A stretch of DNA of 64,000 nucleotides from contig NZ_CP109583.1 in the NCBI RefSeq assembly GCF_036250755.1, positions 2,542,001-2,606,000 on the forward strand, given 5' to 3'. Every line of letters begins with the position of its first letter. Position 1 is the stretch's first letter. Below the pieces are notes generated by a model, which saw only the letters and a program-made list of their open reading frames with translations, searched no databases and had not been told where the DNA came from. The translations under genes were made by a program, and so were the position numbers. This DNA comes from Streptomyces uncialis. Lineage in GTDB: Bacteria; Actinomycetota; Actinomycetes; Streptomycetales; Streptomycetaceae. Shown here in pieces: positions 54,269 through 64,000 of this stretch.

Positions 54269-55834
54269 TCATGGCCGGTGGTGGTGGGCCGTCGGGGCGG
54301 TCGGCTCGGCGTCGGGCGACTCGCCGCGCGAGGTGGCCGGGGGCGGTGGATCGCTCCATTCGGGATGGCCGGGCATGGGCGGTGTCGTCGTGCCGTGCAG
54401 CCAGCCCTGGAAGAAGTCGCGCAGGTCGCGCCCGGAGACCGCGGACGCCAGATCGGTGAAGTTCTCGGTGGTAGCCGTGCGGTCACGGTAGGTGGTCACC
54501 CAGAGGCGTTCGAGCCGCTCGAAGGCGCGGTGGCCGATCTTCTGCCGCAGGGCGTACAGGACGAGCGCGCTGCCCTCGTACACGATGGGGCGGAAGATGC
54601 TGATCTTCTGGCCGGGCTGTGCCGCCTTGGGCATGGCCGGCGGTCCTCCGGAGGCCCGCCACTCGTCGGATCTGAGGTAGGCGTCGCGCATCCTCGTTTC
54701 GAGCGGCCGGTGCCCGTTCTCGTCGGCGTGGACGGCCTCGTACCAGGTGGCGTGTCCTTCGTTGAGCCAGAGGTCGGACCACGCGCGCGGGGTGACGCTG
54801 TTGCCGAACCACTGGTGGGCGAGTTCGTGCACCATGATCGATTCGATGTACCAGTCGGGGTATCGCCCGCCGAGCAGGAGGTCACGTTCGAACAGGGACA
54901 GGGTCTGTGTCTCCAGTTCGAACCCGGTGCGTGCCTCCGCGACCAGCAGCCCGTATGTCTCGAAGGGGTAGCCGCCGACCTTTTCCTCCATCCAGGTGAT
55001 CTGTTCGGGGGTGCGGCGCAGCCAGGGTTCGAGGGTGTCGCGGTCCTTGGTGGGGACGACGTCGCGCAGGGGCAGTCCGTGCGGGCCGTCCCGGTGGACG
55101 ACGGTGGAGGCGCCGATGGACACCTGGGCCAGTTCGGTGGCCATGGGGTGGACGGTGCGGTAGGTCCAGGTGGTGGTCCCGCCGTCCCGGGTGACACCGG
55201 CGGGCAGTCCGTTCGCGACGGCTGTGAGGGCGCTGGGAGCGGTGACACGGAAGGTGAAGGCGGCCTTGTCGGAAGGGTGGTCGTTGCAGGGGAAGACCCG
55301 GTGGGCGGCGTCGGCCTGGTTGGCCATGGCGAGCCCGTCGGTGGTGCGGACCCAGCCGCTGTCGTTGTCTCCGCCGGGTGCGGGATCACTGGTGTGATGC
55401 ACGGTGACGCGCAGGTGAGTGCCCCGTGGGACGGTCGTGGCGGGGGTGACCACCAGGTCCTCCTCGACGGCCGCCCAGCGCGCGGGGGCGCCGTTGACGA
55501 CGACGGAGGTGACCCGGCCGTACGCGAAGTCGAGATTGAACCGCTCCAGCCGGTCGACGGCGAGTGCGTCGATCCGGGTCACCGCCGCCAGGGGCTTGTC
55601 GTTGCTGCCGGGGTAGGTGAAGGACAGGTCGTAGGCGGTCACGTCGTAGCCGGGGTTGCCGAGGTTCGGGAAGAGCCGGTCGCCGACGCCCAGCGGGACG
55701 GCCGGGGCGGGGACGCTCGCGGCGACCAGGGAGAAGGTGGCGGCGACGGCGAGCAGCGCGCCTCTGGTCCGGGGTGCCTTGGGGCCGGGCGGCCGGGACG
55801 GCCTGGGGGCCCTGGAACGGTCGATGAGCAACAT
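54269..55834 (-). CDS. Exported M1-family metallopeptidase
   Basis: 521 residues. A signal peptide is visible (GALLAVAATFSLVAASVPAPAV). The zinc site is VHELAHQWFGNSVTP with the second Glu 18 residues on in DLWLNEGHATW (HExxH-x18-E). The N-terminal beta-saddle precedes it, with PSDKAAFTFRVTAP. The exopeptidase GxMEN motif is replaced by GFELETQTL. At 521 residues it lacks the long C-terminal armadillo domain of PepN. The tail is Pro/Ser-rich and disordered. It probably trims peptides outside the cell. ATG start MLLIDRSR without a strong ribosome binding site. Confidence 0.92.
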   Translation of the reverse strand: MLLIDRSRAPRPSRPPGPKAPRTRGALLAVAATFSLVAASVPAPAVPLGVGDRLFPNLGNPGYDVTAYDLSFTYPGSNDKPLAAVTRIDALAVDRLERFNLDFAYGRVTSVVVNGAPARWAAVEEDLVVTPATTVPRGTHLRVTVHHTSDPAPGGDNDSGWVRTTDGLAMANQADAAHRVFPCNDHPSDKAAFTFRVTAPSALTAVANGLPAGVTRDGGTTTWTYRTVHPMATELAQVSIGASTVVHRDGPHGLPLRDVVPTKDRDTLEPWLRRTPEQITWMEEKVGGYPFETYGLLVAEARTGFELETQTLSLFERDLLLGGRYPDWYIESIMVHELAHQWFGNSVTPRAWSDLWLNEGHATWYEAVHADENGHRPLETRMRDAYLRSDEWRASGGPPAMPKAAQPGQKISIFRPIVYEGSALVLYALRQKIGHRAFERLERLWVTTYRDRTATTENFTDLASAVSGRDLRDFFQGWLHGTTTPPMPGHPEWSDPPPPATSRGESPDAEPTAPTAHHHRP

Positions 55835-55930
55835 GGATCACCGCTACCAGCGGTCGGCCCCCGTGCCGTGGCGACGCGCGCCAGGCGCACCCGAACGAGA
55901 CCCACGCGCGCGGGTCGTGTCCCGGCCCGT

Positions 55931-55956
55931 CACCCTCCACGCGCGCGTGGAGGGTG
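55931..55956. terminator. 26-bp palindrome after the RelA/SpoT-homologue gene
   Basis: CACCCTCCACGCG and its exact complement form a continuous palindrome 4 bases past the stop codon. Confidence 0.65.
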
Positions 55957-55959
55957 CTT

Positions 55960-58119
55960 CTACGGTGCGGCGCCCGCCGGGTGCTGTGCGCGGCTGACGT
56001 CGTACACCCCCGCGACGTTCCGCATGGCCTTGATGAGGGCGGGGAGCCGGGCGGCGTCGGGGAGTTGCAGGGTGTAGGTGTGGCGTACCTGCTGACGGGC
56101 GGGGGGCTCGACGGTCGCCGAGACGATCGCGACGCCTTCCTGGGCGATGGCCTCCGTCAGGTCGGCGAGCAGATGGGGGCGGCCGAACGATTCAGCGACG
56201 AGGGTGACGCGGTACTCGGAGGTGTCTCCCCAGCGGACGCCGACGGCGGGGCGTCCCGCGCTCAGCATGCGGGTGACGGCGGAGCACCGGACGCGGTGGA
56301 CGGTGGCCGCTCCCCCGCGGACGGCGAAGGCCGTGATCTCGTCCGGGGGCACGGGCGTACAACAGCCCGCCAGACGGACGGAGGCGCCGGGCAGGTCCAC
56401 GACGGCCCCGGCGGCCCCGGGACGGGCGGAGGGAGCCGTCACGGGCGTCCTGGGGGCGTTCTGGGGGGTCTCGGTGTCGTCGGGGTGGGCGGCGAGCCAG
56501 CGGCCGATGGCGATCCTGGCGCCGGGGGTTACCGCGTGGTCCAGCCACTCCCTGGAGGGCCCGGACGAGGTGTCCTGGCTCATGAGGAGATGGACGGTGT
56601 CGCCGTCCCGCAGCACGGTGCTGAGCGTCGCCAGACGGCCGTTGACGCGGGCCCCGATGCAGGCGTGGGCGTCCTCGCCGTACCGGGCGTACGCGGCGTC
56701 CACGCAGGTGGCGCCCGCCGGGAGCCCGAGGGTGCCGCCGTCGGTGCGGAAGACGGTGATCTCCCGGTCCTGGGCGAGGTCCGCGCGCAGCGTCGACCAG
56801 AAGGTGTCGGGGTCGGGCGCGGCGCGCTGCCATTCCAGGAGCCGGGAGAGCCAGCCGGGCCGGGTGGGGTCGGCGCGCTCGCCTTCGGGCAGCATGCCGC
56901 CCAGGGTGGCGTCGGCCGTGCCGGGTGCCGCGGCGACGGGAACGGCAACCGGCTCGTCGGTGCCGGTGTACGGGTTGCCGAGGGCGACGACGCCGGCTTC
57001 GGCGGCCTTGTGCATCTGGTGGGTGCGGATGAGGACTTCGGCGACCTCGCCGTCGGTGCGGGCCACCGCGGTGTGGAGCGACTGGTAGAGGTTGTACTTG
57101 GGGACGGCGATGAAGTCCTTGAACTCCGAGACGACCGGGGTGAAGCAGGTGTGCAGTTCCCCGAGGACCGCGTAGCAGTCGGCGTCCTCGTTGACGAGGA
57201 CCAGCAGGCGTCCGAAGTCGGCGCCGCGCAGCTCGCCGCGCTTGAGGCGGACCCGGTGCACGGAGAGCAGATGCCGTGGCCGGATGAGGACATCGGCCGG
57301 GATGCCCGCTTCCCTGAGGACCGCGCGTACCGCGTCGGCGGTCTCGGTGAGCGGGTCGTCCGCGCGGGCGTCGTTCTCCGCGATCAGGTGCCTGGTGTAC
57401 GCGTACTCCTCGGGGTGGAGGATCGCGAAGACGAGGTCCTCCAGCTCCGTCTTGAGCGCTTGGACGCCGAGGCGTTCCGCGAGGGGGATGAGGACATCCC
57501 GGGTGACCTTGGCGATGCGTTCCTGTTTCTCGGGGCGCATGACGCCGAGGGTGCGCATATTGTGGAGCCGGTCGGCGAGTTTGATGGACATCACCCGGAC
57601 GTCGTTGCCGGTGGCGACGAGCATCTTGCGGAAGGTCTCGGGTTCGGCGGCGGCCCCGTAGTCGACCTTCTCCAGTTTGGTGACGCCGTCGACGATGAAG
57701 CAGACCTCTTCGCCGAACTCCTGGCGTACCTGTTCCAGCGTCACTTCGGTGTCCTCGACGGTGTCGTGGAGCAGCGAGGCGGTCAAGGTGGTGGTCTCCG
57801 CGCCGAGTTCGGCGAGGATCAGGGTGACGGCGAGCGGGTGTGTGATGTACGGCTCACCGCTCTTCCGCATCTGTCCCCGGTGGGAGGACTCGGCGAGCAC
57901 GTACGCGCGGCGCAGGGCGTCCAGCGCGGCGTCGGGGTGGTGGGCACGGTGGGCTTCGACCACATGCCCGATGGCGTCCGGCAGCCGGTCCCTGCTCGCG
58001 GGCCCCAGCAGGGCGGCGCGGCCCAGTCGGCGCAGGTCGATGCGGGGGCGGCCGCGCCTGCGGTGGGCTCCGGGCGTCAGGGAGTCTGGGGTCGCAGGGT
58101 TTGTGGCCTCCGCGCTCAT
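55960..58119 (-). CDS. RelA/SpoT homologue (RshA-type), diverged synthetase region
   Basis: 719 residues. Long-RSH architecture: HD hydrolase, synthetase, TGS, zinc-finger and ACT domains. The hydrolase site is intact (LLHDTVEDT at 116-124, IKLADRLHNMRTL at 179-191). In the synthetase region the core Asp (D301) and KDFIAVPKYNLYQSLHT are kept. The usual GVRI Arg is Leu, EVQIRT is EVLIRT, and AAHWRYK is VALGNPY. TGS (ITVFRTDGG), the Cys pair GCCTPVPPDEI and the ACT domain follow. This matches the second RSH protein of S. coelicolor (rshA), distinct from relA. ATG 58119 with GGAGGTG close upstream. Confidence 0.93.
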   Translation of the reverse strand: MSAEATNPATPDSLTPGAHRRRGRPRIDLRRLGRAALLGPASRDRLPDAIGHVVEAHRAHHPDAALDALRRAYVLAESSHRGQMRKSGEPYITHPLAVTLILAELGAETTTLTASLLHDTVEDTEVTLEQVRQEFGEEVCFIVDGVTKLEKVDYGAAAEPETFRKMLVATGNDVRVMSIKLADRLHNMRTLGVMRPEKQERIAKVTRDVLIPLAERLGVQALKTELEDLVFAILHPEEYAYTRHLIAENDARADDPLTETADAVRAVLREAGIPADVLIRPRHLLSVHRVRLKRGELRGADFGRLLVLVNEDADCYAVLGELHTCFTPVVSEFKDFIAVPKYNLYQSLHTAVARTDGEVAEVLIRTHQMHKAAEAGVVALGNPYTGTDEPVAVPVAAAPGTADATLGGMLPEGERADPTRPGWLSRLLEWQRAAPDPDTFWSTLRADLAQDREITVFRTDGGTLGLPAGATCVDAAYARYGEDAHACIGARVNGRLATLSTVLRDGDTVHLLMSQDTSSGPSREWLDHAVTPGARIAIGRWLAAHPDDTETPQNAPRTPVTAPSARPGAAGAVVDLPGASVRLAGCCTPVPPDEITAFAVRGGAATVHRVRCSAVTRMLSAGRPAVGVRWGDTSEYRVTLVAESFGRPHLLADLTEAIAQEGVAIVSATVEPPARQQVRHTYTLQLPDAARLPALIKAMRNVAGVYDVSRAQHPAGAAP

Positions 58120-58723
58120 GGGCACCTCCGGCTGCGTCGACCGGCGGTGCGGAAAGGTCGCCTCCAGGCGTTCAACTGCTGGAGGTGTGCGGGTGGTCTC
58201 CCGTCCGGGCCGGTGCTTGATGCTACCGAGCTCACCACGTCCGGCGGACCGGCTCTCGACGAGCGTGAAACGGATCACCCGTTCGTGGGAGTGATCGTGG
58301 GTTTACACATCCGGGAACGGGGAGATGGGTTCCGGCCAGGGTGAGCTTTTTCAGCCGTACGGCGTAGCCGTGGGGGGCGCCACGCGACTTCGGGCGCCCC
58401 GTTGCGCGCGCCCCGGAGGCGGCGTCTCGAAAGGTTCTTCGAGGAGTGCGGGGAGAACGCGGACACGACGTCCCACGCGCGGGACGTCACGGGATGGGCT
58501 CGATAGTCCCGCGCGCGGGGCTGTCATCGGGGACACGGGCGGGCGCGCTGCGCGGCTCGCTGCCACGGGCGGGTGCCATGCGGGTCGGGACCCACAGGCG
58601 GGTGTCGTACGCGGGTGCCCTAAGCGGCCATGGGGCGGGTGCAGCCGGAGAGCGTCGCCCCGCGCGCGAGGGCTCGGACAAGCCCCGGGGGGTCGACCTC
58701 AGTGGCGCGAGCCGGACGGGGGG
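58120..58723. other. 604-base gap upstream of the RSH gene
   Basis: No gene. It contains two members of the dispersed GC palindrome (58468-58487, 58505-58524) and presumably the RSH promoter. Confidence 0.5.
58468..58524. repeat. Two tandem members of the dispersed GC palindrome
   Basis: ACGTCCCACGCGCGGGACGT (58468-58487) differs from the copy at 5595 by one base. AGTCCCGCGCGCGGGGCTGT (58505-58524) shares the core GTCCCGCGCGCGGG. Confidence 0.6.
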
Positions 58724-59248
58724 TCAGCGCAGGCGGGCCACTCGCCACACGGCGAGGGCGACGACAGCGGCGACGACGACCACGTAGAGGGCGATGACCC
58801 GCCAGTCGGGGCGGCGGCCGGAGCCGCGCTGCGGCAGGCCCGGCCAGGTGTAGCCGACCCGGCGGGCGGCCATCATGCCCCAGCCCGCGGCGCAGGAGCA
58901 GATGAGCAGGCCCAGCATGGCGACGACCGCACCACCGTCACCGAACTCGAAGGCGAGCGGGAAGGCGAACATCAGCGAGCCGAGAGCGCCGAGTCCGACG
59001 ATCGGGGCGAGCTGCCACAACCGCAGTTTGCCCCGGGGCCGCAGTTCCACCTCGACCTCGGGCCCGGTGTCGATCACGTCGGCCGTGAGGCCGTCGACCG
59101 GGACGATGCCGGAGATGCTGTCGGGTCCGTCAGGGGTGAGTCCGTCGCCCGCCTGGGGCGGTACCCGCGGGGTGCGGGCGGCGTCCGCACGCGCTGTCCC
59201 GTGCTGGTCGCCTGGTGCGGTGTCACGAGGGCCGGCCTCCATCGCCAC
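58724..59248 (-). CDS. Membrane protein, unknown function
   Basis: 174 residues. The first 80 are polar and disordered, then four hydrophobic segments: LWQLAPIVGLGALGSLMFAF, AVVAMLGLLICSCAAGW, and a C-terminal VIALYVVVVAAVVALAVW, with the third weaker. The N-terminus is cytoplasmic by charge. I chose GTG 59248, with GGGAGGG 5 bases upstream; ATG 59242 is an equally possible start. It sits downstream of miaA on the same strand. No family recognised beyond general streptomycete conservation. Confidence 0.75.
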   Translation of the reverse strand: MAMEAGPRDTAPGDQHGTARADAARTPRVPPQAGDGLTPDGPDSISGIVPVDGLTADVIDTGPEVEVELRPRGKLRLWQLAPIVGLGALGSLMFAFPLAFEFGDGGAVVAMLGLLICSCAAGWGMMAARRVGYTWPGLPQRGSGRRPDWRVIALYVVVVAAVVALAVWRVARLR

Positions 59249-59349
59249 GCGCCCTCCCACTTCGGACTTCACTGGTCGATCGTCGCTCGATGATGGCACG
59301 GCACAGGGGGCCGGGATGACGGCCGGAGCGTCCCGATGCCATCACGTGA

Positions 59350-60288
59350 TCAGGCTGTGACCGCTCGTTCGAGCAACGCCAGGGCACGTGCCGGGAGTTC
59401 CCGGTGATCCGGCAGGGCGCCACTGAGCCAGTGGACCCGCGGGTCGCGGCGGAACCATGAATCCTGGCGGCGCGCGAAGCGCTTGGTGGCGCGGACGGTC
59501 TCGTCCCGCGCCTCCCGTTCGCCGTACTCCCCCGCGAGCGCGGCGAGCACCTGCTGGTAGCCGAGGGCCCGGGCGGCGGTACGGCCCTCACGCAGTCCCC
59601 GCTCCTCCAGTGCCCGCACCTCGTCCACCAGGCCGGCCTCCCACATACGGTCCACGCGCGTGGCGATGCGCTCGTCGAGTTCGGCGCGGGGGACGTCGAC
59701 ACCGATCTGCACGGTGTCGTAGACGGACTCGTGGCCGGGAAGATTGGCCGTGAACGGCCTGCCGGTGATCTCTATCACTTCGAGGGCGCGCACGATACGG
59801 CGGCCGTTGCTCGGGAGGATCGCGCGGCCTGCGTCGGGGTCCGCGGCCGACAGTCGCGCGTGCAGGGCTCCGGAGCCGCGCAGGGTCAGCTCGTCCTCCA
59901 GCCGGGCCCGCACGACCGGGTCGGTGCCGGGGAACTCCAGGTGGTCGATGGCGCCGCGGACGTAGAGGCCGGAACCGCCGACGAGGACGGGCCAGCGGCC
60001 CTCCGCGAGCAGCCGGTCGATCTCGGCACGGGCGAGGCGCTGGTATTCGGCGACACTCGCGGTCACCGTGACGTCCCAGATGTCCAGCAGATGATGCGGG
60101 ACACCGCCGCGTTCCCCGGTCGTCAGCTTGGCGGTGCCGATGTCCATCCCCCGGTAGAGCTGCATCGAGTCGGCGTTGACGACCTCGCCGCCGAGTCGCT
60201 GGGCGAGGAAGACGCCCAGATCGGACTTTCCTGCCGCGGTCGGCCCGACGACGGCGATGACCCGCGGCGCGGGGGGTGCGGTACTCAC
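59350..60288 (-). CDS. miaA: tRNA dimethylallyltransferase
   Basis: 312 residues. It adds a dimethylallyl group to A37 of tRNAs reading UNN codons. P-loop is VVGPTAAGKSDLGVFLA. The catalytic and substrate motifs are NADSMQLYRGMDIGTAK, PHHLLDIWD, VLVGGSGLYVRGAID and NGRRIVRALEV; the C-terminal RFARRQDSWFRRD contacts tRNA. GTG 60288 starts VSTAPPAPRV. MiaB, which methylthiolates the same base, is encoded about 2 kb away (62187-63710). Confidence 0.97.
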   Translation of the reverse strand: MSTAPPAPRVIAVVGPTAAGKSDLGVFLAQRLGGEVVNADSMQLYRGMDIGTAKLTTGERGGVPHHLLDIWDVTVTASVAEYQRLARAEIDRLLAEGRWPVLVGGSGLYVRGAIDHLEFPGTDPVVRARLEDELTLRGSGALHARLSAADPDAGRAILPSNGRRIVRALEVIEITGRPFTANLPGHESVYDTVQIGVDVPRAELDERIATRVDRMWEAGLVDEVRALEERGLREGRTAARALGYQQVLAALAGEYGEREARDETVRATKRFARRQDSWFRRDPRVHWLSGALPDHRELPARALALLERAVTA

Positions 60289-60469
60289 CGCCCCAGTCTC
60301 GCAAACCTCGCGCCCCTTCCCGAACGAGTTACGTGACGGCACGCGCGCGGGGTCGTTGCCTGTTGCGAGGTCCTGGCGCCGGATTCGAGAACGGGGAACC
60401 CGGGGCGACGCAATGGGACGCACCGGACGGCGAGGGATTTCGCCCGAACGAGCAGGGTATGGAGTAGTT

Positions 60470-60796
60470 ATGAGCGTTTTCGCACGGTTTCTCCGCAAGC
60501 CGAAGGGTGCGGAGGAGGCGTCGACGGCCAAGGCTGCGGATGTGACACCGGCAGCCGACGCCCCGGCCGAAGAGGGGTCGGCCCCTTCGGCCGCCTCGGA
60601 CGCGCCGGAGGCCCGCACCGAGGACGCTCCCCGGAGTGATGTCCAGGAGAAGTCCGCGAAGGCTGCGCAGACCCCGGACGCCGCCGGGTGCTGCACGAGC
60701 AGGACGGGGGCGGTGGCGGAGCCCGTCGAGATCCCCAAGCAGCAGTCCGCCGAGCAGGCGGCGGACAACGAAGCGGGTGAGGGCGCCCGCAAGTAG
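60470..60796 (+). CDS. Small Ala/Glu-rich protein, unknown function
   Basis: 108 residues starting MSVFARFLRKPKGAEEAST. After a short basic, amphipathic N-terminus (possible membrane-surface helix), the protein is acidic and disordered, with one Cys pair (GCCTSRTG). ATG start with GGAG 5 bases upstream. It is divergent from miaA. Streptomyces homologues in this position are sometimes labelled 'gliding motility protein', which I do not consider evidence-based. Confidence 0.7.
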   Translation: MSVFARFLRKPKGAEEASTAKAADVTPAADAPAEEGSAPSAASDAPEARTEDAPRSDVQEKSAKAAQTPDAAGCCTSRTGAVAEPVEIPKQQSAEQAADNEAGEGARK

Positions 60797-61128
60797 CGGT
60801 CGCCCGCTCACCGATCCGGTCGTCGTCCGGTCGGCCCGGCCTCGGTCGCGAGTACAGCGACAAGATCCACCCGGGCTCCGGCGAGGCCGAGGACACCCTG
60901 GACCGGCCGACCACGAAACCCCCACCGGACGGCGCCGCCCCACCGAGTGCCACGAGCGGCCCGGCCGGGCAGGGACCCGAGGCCGGGGAACGGTCCGCGG
61001 ACGGTCGCGCCGCAGGGCCCGGGTCCAAGGACGCCCAAGGCTCGCCGGAGGCCGTACGGGCCCCGCTGACGGCGGCGGGGGCACCGCGGGCAGGCCGGAC
61101 GCCTCCTGGACCGGACTCGGCGGCCTGA
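60781..61128 (+). pseudogene. Remnant of a small antitoxin-like (Rv0909/MT0933-type) gene
   Basis: The open frame contains REYSDKIHPGSGEAEDTLDR. This resembles the C-terminal signature GKYSDKIDxGxDKAxDxLD of the small actinobacterial 'antitoxin' family that usually sits here between miaA and the dioxygenase-like gene. No ATG, GTG or TTG precedes the motif in frame: the frame opens at a stop at 60778-60780. The helical N-terminal part is missing. After the motif the sequence is Pro/Ala/Gly-rich to the stop. I read it as a decayed gene; chance similarity of a short motif cannot be ruled out. Confidence 0.4.
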
Positions 61129-61262
61129 GGCATGATCTGGGCGGCTGATGGGGCGCGTCCCGCCCCATCAGCCGCCCCCCCGTGGCCCGCCAGCCACCCG
61201 CTCCCCGTGGTCGACCCACCGCCCACAACCGTCACTCGTGCTCCCGAGGGCGCCGCGGCGGT

Positions 61263-61988
61263 TCAGCTCCAGGACGCCACGAAGTAGCCCACCCCGTAGG
61301 GCGCCTCGTCGTAGAGCAGCCGCCCCCCGAGGGCCGCGCCGGCGGCGCCGTCCAGGACCTGCCAAGGGGACCGTCCGGAGATCATCAGCTCCCGGGCCAG
61401 GTCCGCGTCCAGCCAGGGGAGGAAATGGTCCGTGCCGGTGCGGGCGAGTGCCGCGGCGATACCGGCGTCGGCCTCCTCGGCCCGCTCGTCCAGGTACCCG
61501 GGCGCCTTGAGGTCGCGACGCGCGCTGCCGTCGCCCATCACCAGGAGCCCCACCCTCTCGGCCAGGGCGGCCACCCGGAGCCCGTCCTCGCTGTTGGCCG
61601 GCCACTCCCGGCCCGCACCGACCTCCAGTCCGCGTACCGGGCCCCGCCAGCCCGCCCGCTCCAGCAGCCAGGCCCCCACCGTCAGCGACAACGGAAGCGG
61701 CGACCGCAGTACGGGCACCCCGGCGCCGCCCGCGGGTGTGGCGCCGAGCCGTACGTCCACCGCGACGCCGTACGGCCGGAAGCTGCCTGGCGCGCCCTGG
61801 TCGTGCCAGGCGGAGTCGGCCGCCGGACCGGGGCCGACGACCACGATCAGCTCGGGCCGGGCGTCGAGCACGGTGCGCAGCGCCTCGTCGCACGCGGCAC
61901 GGAGCCCGTCCAGTTCGGGGGCGGCTCCCGCGGCGACCTCGGGCACGAGGAGCGGTGGACAGGGACAGACGGCGGCGGCGACAAGCAT
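61263..61988 (-). CDS. Class III extradiol dioxygenase-like protein
   Basis: 241 residues starting MLVAAAVCPCPPLLVPEVAA. The fold resembles the LigB/MEMO group (PELIVVVGPGPAADS, LLVMGDGSARRDLKAPGYLDERAE, then DADLARELMISGRSPWQVLDGAAG). The classic iron-binding His pairs of LigB are not obvious: the N-terminal HP/CP position reads CPCPP, and the mid-domain His is absent. Ring cleavage is therefore doubtful. ATG 61988; no ribosome binding site, possibly leaderless. A dispersed GC palindrome (62001-62019) lies just upstream. Confidence 0.82.
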   Translation of the reverse strand: MLVAAAVCPCPPLLVPEVAAGAAPELDGLRAACDEALRTVLDARPELIVVVGPGPAADSAWHDQGAPGSFRPYGVAVDVRLGATPAGGAGVPVLRSPLPLSLTVGAWLLERAGWRGPVRGLEVGAGREWPANSEDGLRVAALAERVGLLVMGDGSARRDLKAPGYLDERAEEADAGIAAALARTGTDHFLPWLDADLARELMISGRSPWQVLDGAAGAALGGRLLYDEAPYGVGYFVASWS

Positions 61989-62000
61989 GATCGGCAGGGT

Positions 62001-62019
62001 AGTCCCGCGCGCGGGTGAT
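62001..62019. repeat. Member of the dispersed GC palindrome set
   Basis: AGTCCCGCGCGCGGGTGAT shares the core GTCCCGCGCGCGGG with copies at 5595, 58468 (one mismatch) and 58505. It lies 13 bases before the dioxygenase-like start codon. Confidence 0.55.
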
Positions 62020-62186
62020 GTCCCAGCGCGCCCACGCGCGGTAGGGGCGCCCGACCGTGGCACCCCACCGGCCGCGGTGACCGTACGCGCGGACAGGCCC
62101 CCGGCCCAGCGGTCAGGAGCTCACCACGAGTACCGCACGTGTCGCACGTGTGGCGCGTCGGCGTCGTTCCCCCCGCGCGGCAGCCG

Positions 62187-63710
<1,524 letters not shown>

Positions 63711-63901
63711 CTGTCCAGGGTAAGGGCTGCGGTCGGCCGGTCCGCCAGGCCGTCCTCCACGCGGTGGCGGACCTCGACGAGAAACCTGTCGGTGAGCCCG
63801 TCGGACACCTGGCGCGCCCGCGCGGGCGCCGCACCCGGGACCGGTTCGGTACCCCGATGAACACTATCCAGCCACGGCCCCGGCCTGGCAGGATCGCGGC
63901 C

Positions 63902-64000
63902 ATGTTCCCGGCACTGCCCCGTATCGACCGACGCCGCGCCCTCCGGGGCGGCACCGGGGCGCTCGTCGTGCTCGGTCTGCTGCTGTGGTGGGTGCTGCCG
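63902..64000 (+). CDS. Start of a probable TAXI-type TRAP solute-binding protein (cut by window)
   Basis: 33 residues are visible: MFPALPRIDRRRALRGGTGA then LVVLGLLLWWVLP. This is a basic N-terminus plus one hydrophobic segment, as in an exported or anchored binding protein. From memory of streptomycete gene order next to miaB, a TAXI-family binding protein is expected. The visible part alone shows only a signal-type N-terminus. Confidence 0.5.
   Translation, partial: MFPALPRIDRRRALRGGTGALVVLGLLLWWVLP

Overview
The window is a contiguous stretch of very GC-rich chromosome from a Streptomyces species. The evidence is strong third-codon-position GC bias, GTG/TTG starts with short GGAGG-type ribosome binding sites, and the actinomycete genes hrdB (principal sigma factor) and whiH (sporulation regulator). 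Gene order closely resembles what I recall of the S. coelicolor interval from about SCO5837 down to SCO5786, so this is core chromosome. I see no insertion sequence, prophage, tRNA, rRNA or CRISPR array.

Layout. 1-9.1 kb: an M16 peptidase (cut by the window edge), parC (topoisomerase IV subunit A), a CobW-type GTPase, a sucrase/ferredoxin-like Fe-S protein whose start abuts an iron box, and a CitA/CitB-type two-component pair. 9.1-19 kb: an orphan second CitB-type response regulator, parE, a small zinc-ribbon protein, a secreted trypsin-like protease, hrdB and whiH, with a 1.27-kb repeat-bearing gap between the last two. 19-29.5 kb: an ABC ATPase-permease fusion with a repetitive linker, a NUDIX regulator, DUF4192, a RecQ helicase with a phosphoribosyltransferase-like tail (DnaA-box pair in its promoter), two unknown genes and rnhB. 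29.8-36.5 kb: a TetR regulator with two palindromic operators in front of what looks like a truncated efflux gene, then DUF4173, ADP-ribosylglycohydrolase, histidine phosphatase, YdbC-like and TerD genes. 36.7-43.9 kb: a DNA-precursor and SOS block of nrdJ-nrdR with paired NrdR boxes, lexA with its own box, and a DinG-type helicase.

43.9-50.4 kb is a four-gene NRPS-independent siderophore (NIS) operon: a class III aminotransferase, two IucA/IucC synthetases and an AlcB/IucB-type acetyltransferase. It has no decarboxylase or N-hydroxylase and no recognisable iron box. 50.7-64 kb: a secreted protease, hflX, an M1 peptidase, a RelA/SpoT homologue with a diverged synthetase region, a membrane protein, miaA, a small acidic protein, the start-less remnant of an apparent antitoxin gene, an extradiol-dioxygenase-like protein, miaB, and the first codons of a probable TAXI-type binding protein.

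The strongest unexplained signals are the incomplete NIS operon, the RecQ-phosphoribosyltransferase fusion with its DnaA-box promoter, the decayed TetR target and antitoxin genes, the degenerate ABC fusion protein, and several intergenic repeats and palindromes (22-bp-period direct repeat before hflX, 34-bp tandem repeat before hrdB, dispersed GTCCCGCGCGCGGG palindromes).
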